Positions 6,182 through 12,576 of a stretch of DNA of 12,576 nucleotides are shown here, in pieces (the first letter of the stretch is position 1; each line of letters opens with the position of its first letter). Below the pieces are notes generated by a model. It did not search any database. It had not been told where the DNA came from and saw nothing but the letters and a program-made list of their open reading frames with translations. Source of the DNA: PVC group bacterium (GTDB lineage: Bacteria > Verrucomicrobiota > Kiritimatiellia > CAIKKV01 > PXCX01); NCBI GenBank assembly GCA_003567575.1, contig PWZG01000214.1, forward strand, positions 1-12,576, written 5' to 3'. The position numbers were made by a program, and so were the translations under genes.

Positions 6182-9100
6182 ATGCACTTTGACGTTCCTG
6201 CCGTTAATCACGTTTCACCCCAGCGAAACATCCCCCTGTTGTATGATCCGACCTTGGAACACGATGCCTGTGGTGTTGGTCTGGTAGCTCACATCGGCGG
6301 ATGTCGCGATCATCGAATCGTGGCGCTGGCGCTGGAAGCATTGCGAAATCTGGAACATCGCGGTGCGGTCGGCGGCGATGAAGGCACCGGCGACGGCGCC
6401 GGCATCATGCTGGACCCGCCGGACGATTTTTTCCGCGCAGCAACCGCGACGCTCGGCATCGGTCTGCCGCCCGCCGGCAGGTACGCGATCGGTATGTTTT
6501 TTCTTCCCCGCAACGAGAAGTCGGCGAACCAATGTCGCGCCTTGTTCGAAGAGCAGGTCGCGCGCGCCGGCCTGCTTTTCCTGGGCCGGCGACCGGTGCC
6601 CTGCGATACCGGCTGTCTGGGCGGGCAGGCTGCCGCCGAGCAACCATGGATCGAGCAGGCATTTGTCGGCGCCAGTCCGGGAATGGATGTTGAAAAATTC
6701 GAGCGAACGCTGTACCTGGTGCGACGACGCACTGAAAACACGATTCGTACGCTGTCGGGAATGAAAGGACAACAGTTTGCCGTTGCCAGTTTATCGGCGC
6801 GTACATTGGTCTATAAGGGATTGTTGACAGCAACCCAATTACCCCAATTCTATCCGGATCTGAGGGCGCCTTCGCTGACCGCCAAATTCGCCATATTTCA
6901 TCAGCGTTACAGCACCAACACTTTCCCCTCATGGGAACTGGCGCAACCATTCAATTTTTTGGCGCACAACGGTGAGATCAATACCCTGCGCGGCAATCTT
7001 CTGCAAATGCGATCGCGCGAACCGTTACTGGCAACGCCATGTTTCTCAGCGTCCGAATTGCAAAGCCTCTTCCCCATTATTCAGCCTGGCGGCAGTGATT
7101 CGGCGGCGCTGGACAATGCTTTCGAGTTATTGCGCCGCGGCGGCCGCGATGCGGCGCACGCCATGTTGATGCTGATCCCGGAAGCCTGGGGCGTCAAGTA
7201 TCCGATCGGCCCGGATTTGCGCGGTTTTTTCGAGTATCACGCCGGTCTGATGGAACCCTGGGACGGCCCGGCGGCGGTCGTGTTCAGCGACGGTTTGACC
7301 GTCGGCGCGATCTTGGATCGCAACGGATTGCGGCCGGCACGGTATACGGTTACCCGCGACGATATTCTGGTGCTTGCCTCGGAAGCCGGCGTCCTTGATC
7401 AGGCGCCGGATACAGTGATCGAAAAAGGCGCATTACGACCAGGCCAGATGTTACGTGTCGATTTCGAGCAGCAGCGTCTGTTACGTGACGGCGAAATCAA
7501 AAGCAGCCTGGCACGGCGCCGTCCCTATCGCCGTTGGGTGGAAGAGAACCGGATATCCCTACATGGTTTTTACGGCGCGGTTACCCCGGTGCAACCCGAT
7601 GCGGCAACCCTGGCATGGCGCCAGCGATTATTCCATTACACGCGCGAAGATTTCCGGCTGATTCTGGAGCCGATGGCCTCACGCGGCCACGAACCGGTGG
7701 GTTCGATGGGCATGGACACGCCGCCGGCTATCCTGTCCGAGCAACCGCAGTTACTATACGACTATTTCAAGCAACTGTTCGCCCAGGTGACTAATCCGGC
7801 CATTGATCCGATTCGCGAGGAATTGGTCATGACGCTGATGACATTCATGGGAAATCCCGGCAATGTTTTGAGCGAGACACCGAATCATGCGCGTTTGATA
7901 AAGTTATGGCACCCCATTCTGACCAACGAAGATCTGGATCGCCTGCGTAACATGAACCAACCCGACTTCCGTGCCGCAACCCTGCCGCTGGCTTTTCCCG
8001 TCGGCGGCAACGGGCACGCCCTCAAAACGGCGTTGGAAAAGCTGTGCGTATCGGCCCGGAAAGCAGTGCATGACGGCCATTCCCTGCTCATCCTGAGCGA
8101 TCTTGATCTGCCGCCGGAATCCGTTCCGGTACCGGCATTACTGGCTGTATCCGCGGTCAACCGCTGCTTAAGCGAAGAGGGATTGCGTACCGGAACGGGA
8201 CTTATCGTGCATACAGGCGAAGCGCGCGAGGTCATGCACTTCGCCCTATTGCTCGGATACGGAGCGACGGCCATCAATCCGGCAACCGCATTCGAAACCA
8301 TTGCGGATATGTCCCTTAATGGAAGGCTGGAAAAGTCGATCGGGGTTACGCGGGCGCTGGAAAACTATATTCACGCCATTCGCATGGGATTACTCAAAAT
8401 CATGTCGAAAATGGGTATTTCCACCTTGCGCAGCTATCGCGGCGCACAAGTGTTCGAAGCGGTGGGTTTGAACCGAGAAATGATCGACGCCTGGTTTCCC
8501 GGTACGGCAACGCGGATCGAGGGGATCGGTCTTGATGATATCGCCGCCGAAACCCAGGCGCGCTACGATGCCGCCGTCCGCATGCGCCGGGGTGCGCCGG
8601 ACAGCGCGACGCCGTCAGGCGGCCGCTACCGGTATCGCCGCGACGGCGAACGCCATTTATGGACCCCGCAATCGATCAATTTACTGCAGCGCGCCACCCG
8701 CTGCGGCGACCACGATATATACCGTCAATACGCGCAACTGATCAACGATCAGTCACGCGCCCAAAGTACCTTGCGCGGTCTTTTCAAGCTGATTCCCGGC
8801 ACGCCGGTTCCCCTCAAGGAGGTCGAACCCGAGGCACAAATCGTAAAACGTTTCGCGACGGGCGCCATGTCTTTCGGATCACTCAGCCGGGAAGCGCATG
8901 AAACGATTGCCATCGCCATGAACCGGTTGGGCGCCATGAGTAACAGCGGCGAAGGCGGCGAAGATCCCGCCCGCTTCAAGCCCCTGCCCAATGGAGACAG
9001 CCGTCTAAGCGCAATCAAACAGGTGGCCAGCGGCCGGTTCGGGGTCACGATCGAATACCTGGTCAGCGCCCGTGAAATTCAGATAAAAATCGCGCAAGGC

Positions 9101-10756
9101 GCCAAACCCGGTGAAGGCGGCCAGTTACCCGGACACAAGGTAGACGCCGAGATCGCGCGTGTCCGCTATTCAACGCCGGGGGTAACCCTGATTTCGCCGC
9201 CGCCGCATCACGATATTTATTCGATCGAAGATCTGGCGCAACTGATTTTCGATCTGCGGAACGCCAATCCGTCCGCGCGGATCAGCGTCAAACTGGTTTC
9301 CGAACTGGGTGTCGGCACCATCGCCGCGGGCGTCGCCAAGGCGCACGCGGATATGATTTTAATCAGCGGAGGCGATGGCGGAACGGGCGCCGCCCCTCTG
9401 TCATCGTTGCGGCATGCGGGGATACCCTGGGAAATCGGATTGGCGGATACCCAGCAGACTTTGGCCTTGAACAATTTACGCGACCGGGTCCGCGTACAGG
9501 TCGACAGCCAGATCAAAACCGGCCGCGATGTCGTCATCGCTGCCTTGTTGGGCGCCGAAGAATTCGGATTCGCGACCGCGGCACTGGTGGTATGCGGTTG
9601 CGTCATGATGCGTCACTGTCACAACAACACCTGCCCCGTCGGTGTGGCGACCCAGGATCCGCGCCTGCGCCGTCGATTCACGGGCAAACCGGAATACCTG
9701 GTAAACTTTTTCCGCATGATCGCCGGCGAAACCCGCGAATTAATGGCCGTACTGGGATTCCGTACCATCGATGAAATGGTCGGTCGTTGCGACCGTATCG
9801 CCTTCAACGATGCCATCGATTTCTGGAAAGCACGAGGATTGGATTATTCGCGCCTTCTTGACCGCACCGCCATTGACGCCGCAAAACCATTGCATTGCTC
9901 CAATTCATCAACGCCATCACTGAACCCGACACTCGACACCGAGTTTCTGCCCGCCATCGAAAACGCCATCGCCCGCGGCGAACGTATTGCCTTCGAACGG
10001 CCCATCCGCAATATCCACCGGTCGGTCGGCACCAGGGTCTCGGGCCATATCACGCGCCTGCTGGACGGTCGCCGTTTACCCGACGATACAATCACGCTAC
10101 GGTTTAACGGATCGGCCGGCCAGAGTTTCGGCGCCTTCGCCGCGAGCGGCGTGACACTGATACTCGAAGGCGAAGCCAACGATTACGTGGGTAAAGGATT
10201 ATCCGGCGGCCGTATCGTGCTGCGGCCGGCGCGCGACGCGGTTTTCGTAGCGACCGAAAATGTCATTGCCGGCAATATCCTGCTGTACGGCGCCACCGGC
10301 GGCGAGCTGTATGCCTGCGGCCAGGTCGGTGAACGGTTTGCCATCCGCAACAGCGGCGCGACCGCGGTCGTGGAAGGAGTAGGCAATCATGCCTGTGAGT
10401 ACATGACCGGCGGCCGGGTCGCCGTGCTGGGTCCCACCGGCTTGAACTTCGCCGCCGGTATGAGCGGCGGAATAGCATACGTATACGACGACGATCGCCT
10501 GTTCGACGCGCGCTGCAATTTGGAAACGGTCGATCTCGAACCGCTAACAGAAGAGGCGGACATAGCCGAACTGCGCCATTTAATCGCGACCCATCGCGAC
10601 CTTACCGGCAGCAGGAAAGCGGACGATATACTCGCGCACTGGCAAGATTCCCTGCCGCGTTTTCTCAAGGTTTTCCCGATGGAATACCGGCGCGCCCTGG
10701 GCCGCATGAGTCGCGACGACGAAGCTGTCGATCGCGAAGAAACCGGCCCGGCTTAG
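6182..10756 (+). CDS. gltB: Glutamate synthase (GOGAT) large subunit
   Basis: Flavoprotein of 1524 residues that forms two glutamates from glutamine and 2-oxoglutarate. C30 in EHDACGVG should become the N-terminal nucleophile of the class II glutaminase domain after removal of a 29-residue propeptide. HQRYSTNT (240-247) and HNGE (262-265) belong to the same domain. GAMSFG (894-899) and ISGGDGGTGAAP (from 1061) mark the FMN-binding synthase domain. C1140, C1146 and C1151 (CX5CX4C) bind the 3Fe-4S cluster. GXGXG beta-helix motifs run from about 1307 to 1460. The segment between GGEDPARF and AIKQVASGRFGV is short, so the long loop of ferredoxin-type enzymes is absent, favouring the NAD(P)H type, which needs GltD. 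No gltD is in the window. Start: ATG 6182 is preferred over TTG 6176. With no Shine-Dalgarno site and a promoter this close, the mRNA may be leaderless. Confidence 0.95.
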   Translation: MHFDVPAVNHVSPQRNIPLLYDPTLEHDACGVGLVAHIGGCRDHRIVALALEALRNLEHRGAVGGDEGTGDGAGIMLDPPDDFFRAATATLGIGLPPAGRYAIGMFFLPRNEKSANQCRALFEEQVARAGLLFLGRRPVPCDTGCLGGQAAAEQPWIEQAFVGASPGMDVEKFERTLYLVRRRTENTIRTLSGMKGQQFAVASLSARTLVYKGLLTATQLPQFYPDLRAPSLTAKFAIFHQRYSTNTFPSWELAQPFNFLAHNGEINTLRGNLLQMRSREPLLATPCFSASELQSLFPIIQPGGSDSAALDNAFELLRRGGRDAAHAMLMLIPEAWGVKYPIGPDLRGFFEYHAGLMEPWDGPAAVVFSDGLTVGAILDRNGLRPARYTVTRDDILVLASEAGVLDQAPDTVIEKGALRPGQMLRVDFEQQRLLRDGEIKSSLARRRPYRRWVEENRISLHGFYGAVTPVQPDAATLAWRQRLFHYTREDFRLILEPMASRGHEPVGSMGMDTPPAILSEQPQLLYDYFKQLFAQVTNPAIDPIREELVMTLMTFMGNPGNVLSETPNHARLIKLWHPILTNEDLDRLRNMNQPDFRAATLPLAFPVGGNGHALKTALEKLCVSARKAVHDGHSLLILSDLDLPPESVPVPALLAVSAVNRCLSEEGLRTGTGLIVHTGEAREVMHFALLLGYGATAINPATAFETIADMSLNGRLEKSIGVTRALENYIHAIRMGLLKIMSKMGISTLRSYRGAQVFEAVGLNREMIDAWFPGTATRIEGIGLDDIAAETQARYDAAVRMRRGAPDSATPSGGRYRYRRDGERHLWTPQSINLLQRATRCGDHDIYRQYAQLINDQSRAQSTLRGLFKLIPGTPVPLKEVEPEAQIVKRFATGAMSFGSLSREAHETIAIAMNRLGAMSNSGEGGEDPARFKPLPNGDSRLSAIKQVASGRFGVTIEYLVSAREIQIKIAQGAKPGEGGQLPGHKVDAEIARVRYSTPGVTLISPPPHHDIYSIEDLAQLIFDLRNANPSARISVKLVSELGVGTIAAGVAKAHADMILISGGDGGTGAAPLSSLRHAGIPWEIGLADTQQTLALNNLRDRVRVQVDSQIKTGRDVVIAALLGAEEFGFATAALVVCGCVMMRHCHNNTCPVGVATQDPRLRRRFTGKPEYLVNFFRMIAGETRELMAVLGFRTIDEMVGRCDRIAFNDAIDFWKARGLDYSRLLDRTAIDAAKPLHCSNSSTPSLNPTLDTEFLPAIENAIARGERIAFERPIRNIHRSVGTRVSGHITRLLDGRRLPDDTITLRFNGSAGQSFGAFAASGVTLILEGEANDYVGKGLSGGRIVLRPARDAVFVATENVIAGNILLYGATGGELYACGQVGERFAIRNSGATAVVEGVGNHACEYMTGGRVAVLGPTGLNFAAGMSGGIAYVYDDDRLFDARCNLETVDLEPLTEEADIAELRHLIATHRDLTGSRKADDILAHWQDSLPRFLKVFPMEYRRALGRMSRDDEAVDREETGPA

Positions 10757-10790
10757 TACTCCATCTCATAATTGTTAAGGAGACAACATC

Positions 10791-11333
10791 ATGGGACTTG
10801 TTTTGCCGGTACCAAACGACAAGAACATCGTTTTGCTCGGCATGCCGGGCGCGGGGAAAAGTACCGTCGGTGTCCTGCTGGCAAAACGCACGGCACGCGG
10901 GTTCGTAGATACCGACGTCCTGATCGAGGTACGCGAAAGTCTGTTGCTGCAGGAAATTATCGAAAGAAGCGATTATCTCAACCTGCGGCGGATCGAGCAG
11001 GAAGTACTGTTGGACTTGAACATCACGCGCTATGTCGTCGCCACCGGTGGCAGCGCGGCCTACAGCGACGCTGCCATGAAACATCTGAAACGAAACGGTG
11101 TGATTGTCTTTCTCGATGTCCCTTTCAATACAGTCGAACGGCGCATTCACAATTTCGAAACGCGGGGAATCGCCTGTCCGCGCGACATGAGTTTGCGACT
11201 GATTTACGAAGAACGACGGCCGTTGTATAAAAAATGGGCTGATCTGGAACTGGATTGCGGCGACAAACAACACGATCAAGTCGTCGCGGATTTAATGCAA
11301 GCCCTTGGGCTGCACCATGGACGAACCGGCTGA
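10791..11333 (+). CDS. Shikimate-kinase-like P-loop kinase
   Basis: Protein of 180 residues in the shikimate kinase fold, which phosphorylates shikimate in aromatic amino acid synthesis. Visible are Walker A GMPGAGKST (17-25), DTD (40-42), LRRIE (65-69), ATGG (84-87) and ERRPLY (141-146). Compared with M. tuberculosis shikimate kinase, the substrate-binding D34, R58, G80 and R136 correspond to D42, R66, G87 and R142. Two departures stand out: the invariant GGG is GGS (S88), and the lid motif RPLL is replaced around R125 (TRGIACP). These leave aroK likely but allow a related kinase with another substrate. A strong AAGGAG lies 8 bases before the ATG. The gene starts 34 bases after gltB and probably shares its transcript. 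Confidence 0.75.
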   Translation: MGLVLPVPNDKNIVLLGMPGAGKSTVGVLLAKRTARGFVDTDVLIEVRESLLLQEIIERSDYLNLRRIEQEVLLDLNITRYVVATGGSAAYSDAAMKHLKRNGVIVFLDVPFNTVERRIHNFETRGIACPRDMSLRLIYEERRPLYKKWADLELDCGDKQHDQVVADLMQALGLHHGRTG

Positions 11334-11337
11334 ACTC

Positions 11338-11341
11338 GGAG
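11338..11341 (+). promoter_or_regulatory. Shine-Dalgarno site that selects the hydrolase start at 11349
   Basis: GGAG ends 1 base before an ATG at 11343 and 7 bases before the in-frame ATG at 11349. The second ATG has the normal spacing, as in the ACP gene of this window. Confidence 0.55.
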
Positions 11342-11348
11342 CATGAAT

Positions 11349-12440
11349 ATGACGGAAGAAAAACTGTCTGATCTGGACAAGCAAATGGCGCCGCTCGGCG
11401 GCAGTACAACACCTATGCGATGGTACATTCCCGATAAGCCGCCTTTCCGTTTAGCCGGGTTTGCCTGGTATGCGCAGGACAGGGTATATCGCCGTTTACC
11501 GCTGGCGGCATCCCGTTATATCCGCGACGCGGTGGATCAACTCGCCAACTACACGGCCGGCGGCCAGATATCGTTTCAGTCCGATTCACCCCTGATCGCC
11601 GTCAAGGTCGCGCTGGCGGGGCCGGCCTGCATGAATCATATGCCGGCAACCGGTCAGTGCGGATTCGATTTGTACGTAGGGAACCCGCCGGCCCAGCGCT
11701 ATCACAACACAACCAAGTATGACCATACGAAAACGGACTACGAAGCGCTACTCTTCGAACACCCCGATAAAACCATGCGCAACGTGACGCTTAACTTCCC
11801 GCTGTATCAAGGCGTCAAGGGCATGGCCGTCGGTCTCTCTCCTGACGCCCGAATTCAGCCGTGTTTACCCTGGTCGACCACCGGTCGAATCGTGGTGTAC
11901 GGCACGTCCATCACACAAGGCGGATGCGCATCCCGTCCCGGCATGGCCTATACAAACATTTTAAGCCGCGCATTGAACATCGAGTTCATCAATCTCGGAT
12001 TCTCGGGAAACGGCAAGGGCGAACCCGATGTCATCAAAACCTTCGCCAATATCCCCGATCCCGTACTGTTTTTATTGGACTACGAGGCCAACAGCGCCGG
12101 CACGCTGCTGGACACGCTGCCGCCTGCAATAAAAATTATTCGTGACAGCCATCCGCGCATTCCCATTCTAGTGGTTTCCCGAATTACGTACGCCCGCGAT
12201 GCAACCCATCGCGAAGCATCGCAAACCCGCGATCGTTCCAGGGATCGGCAAGCCCATCTGATCGCGGATATGCGTAAACGTGGTGACCACCGGCTATATT
12301 TCCTTGACGGGACCACCCTGCTCGGCCCGGACTATGACGAATGCACCGTCGATGGCGTTCATCCGAACGATCTCGGGTTTATGAGAATGGCGCGAGCCAT
12401 GGAACCCGAAATCAGAAAGATTCTAGCAAAACGGATTTGA
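11349..12440 (+). CDS. SGNH/GDSL hydrolase with N-terminal GxDLY domain
   Basis: Protein of 363 residues, a probable carbohydrate esterase or lipase-like hydrolase. The N-terminal half is a beta-rich region with GFDLY (residues 105-109), the hallmark of the GxDLY domain that precedes some SGNH esterases. The C-terminal half has the SGNH blocks: YGTSITQGG with nucleophile S187, NLGFSG with G217, LLDYEANS with N248, and DGVHPNDLGF with D335 and H338. The tetrad is therefore complete. No signal peptide or membrane segment is visible at the N-terminus, which would place it in the cytoplasm unless it is exported another way. It begins 15 bases after the kinase stop and is probably co-transcribed. 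The substrate is unknown; removal of acetyl or other acyl groups from a sugar is a reasonable guess from the family. Confidence 0.85.
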   Translation: MTEEKLSDLDKQMAPLGGSTTPMRWYIPDKPPFRLAGFAWYAQDRVYRRLPLAASRYIRDAVDQLANYTAGGQISFQSDSPLIAVKVALAGPACMNHMPATGQCGFDLYVGNPPAQRYHNTTKYDHTKTDYEALLFEHPDKTMRNVTLNFPLYQGVKGMAVGLSPDARIQPCLPWSTTGRIVVYGTSITQGGCASRPGMAYTNILSRALNIEFINLGFSGNGKGEPDVIKTFANIPDPVLFLLDYEANSAGTLLDTLPPAIKIIRDSHPRIPILVVSRITYARDATHREASQTRDRSRDRQAHLIADMRKRGDHRLYFLDGTTLLGPDYDECTVDGVHPNDLGFMRMARAMEPEIRKILAKRI

Positions 12441-12468
12441 AATCCCCGTTTGACGGGAGTCGGGGTTT
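12440..12468 (+). terminator. Probable terminator hairpin after the hydrolase gene
   Basis: AAA-CCCCG pairs with CGGGG-TTT, an 8-pair stem with one bulged T at 12443 and a 12-base loop; its first base is the last base of the stop codon. The T-run inside and after the stem is short (TTTAG), so it is weaker than a classical intrinsic terminator. A competing hairpin, CCCGT with ACGGG (12445-12457), uses the same bases. Because the stem is flanked by A and T runs it could act on both strands. Confidence 0.5.
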
Positions 12469-12539
12469 AGTGCCTTATTCAAGCATGGTTGCGTAAAAAA
12501 ACAAGAAAATGACGCGGAGCCATGGATGGTGTCGGGCAA

Positions 12540-12567
12540 GAGGTCAGAGGTCGGAGGTCAGAGGTCA
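12540..12567. repeat. Four tandem copies of a 7-base repeat, GAGGTCA
   Basis: Units lie at 12540-12546, 12547-12553 (GAGGTCG, one change), 12554-12560 and 12561-12567. The array ends 9 bases before the window edge and may continue, in degenerate form, beyond it. The stretch 12469-12539 between the terminator and the repeat contains no gene that I can support. Confidence 0.85.
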
Positions 12568-12576
12568 GCAAAGAAA

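Noticed and set aside
6215..6950. Antisense ORFs up to 185 residues over the start of gltB
   Set aside because: They shadow the conserved glutaminase domain and have no motifs, promoter or Shine-Dalgarno site of their own.
3880..7016. Three copies of GCGATCGC (3880-3887, 4591-4598, 7009-7016), resembling the cyanobacterial HIP1 repeat
   Set aside because: Somewhat more than expected from base composition, but all three lie inside coding sequence rich in GCG, GAT and CGC codons. The gene content does not look cyanobacterial. I do not treat it as a repeat family on this evidence.
1..12576. Signs of a defence island, prophage, CRISPR array or insertion sequence
   Set aside because: No nuclease, integrase, transposase, phage structural gene, spaced direct repeats or terminal inverted repeats were found. 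Gene content is metabolic and envelope related throughout.

Overview
The window is a densely packed, about 12.5 kb stretch of bacterial chromosome of moderately high GC. All well supported genes lie on the + strand. It reads as core and envelope metabolism, not as a mobile or defence island: I see no transposase, integrase, tRNA, rRNA or CRISPR array. The gene types (LptF/LptG permease, type IV pilus ATPase, lipid A-type acyltransferase) indicate a diderm bacterium. The flavour of the permease and of the RNA-polymerase-like regulator suggests the PVC superphylum (Kiritimatiellota, Lentisphaerota or Verrucomicrobiota), but that is an impression and not proven here.

Layout. Positions 1-266 are a leader region with a small inverted repeat and a TTGACA box. 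At 267-1334 lies the most unusual gene: a 355-residue protein that joins an RNA polymerase alpha-CTD-like helix-hairpin-helix to a sigma-70 region 4 helix-turn-helix and then to two probable winged-helix units. Next comes a nearly gapless run: LptF/LptG permease (1426-2535), PilT/PilU ATPase (2551-3642), beta-ketoacyl-ACP synthase (3642-4940), acyl carrier protein (4970-5233) and LpxL/HtrB-like acyltransferase (5233-6144). Two junctions are 1-base TGATG overlaps. The last three genes form a compact synthase, carrier and acyltransferase cassette, which suggests that a dedicated acyl chain is made or selected and placed on an envelope lipid.

A near-consensus sigma-70 promoter at 6145-6172 then drives gltB, the large subunit of glutamate synthase (6182-10756). 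The predicted transcription start falls almost on the ATG, so this mRNA may be leaderless. A shikimate-kinase-like P-loop enzyme (10791-11333) and a GxDLY/SGNH hydrolase (11349-12440) follow on the same strand, each with a good Shine-Dalgarno site. A hairpin at 12440-12468 probably ends the unit. The window closes on four tandem copies of a 7-base repeat.

The best candidates for something little described are the alpha-CTD/sigma-4 fusion regulator, the synthase-ACP-acyltransferase cassette beside LPS-transport and pilus-retraction genes, and the leaderless gltB promoter architecture. Several proteins also carry changes inside otherwise conserved motifs (PilT, KAS and shikimate kinase).
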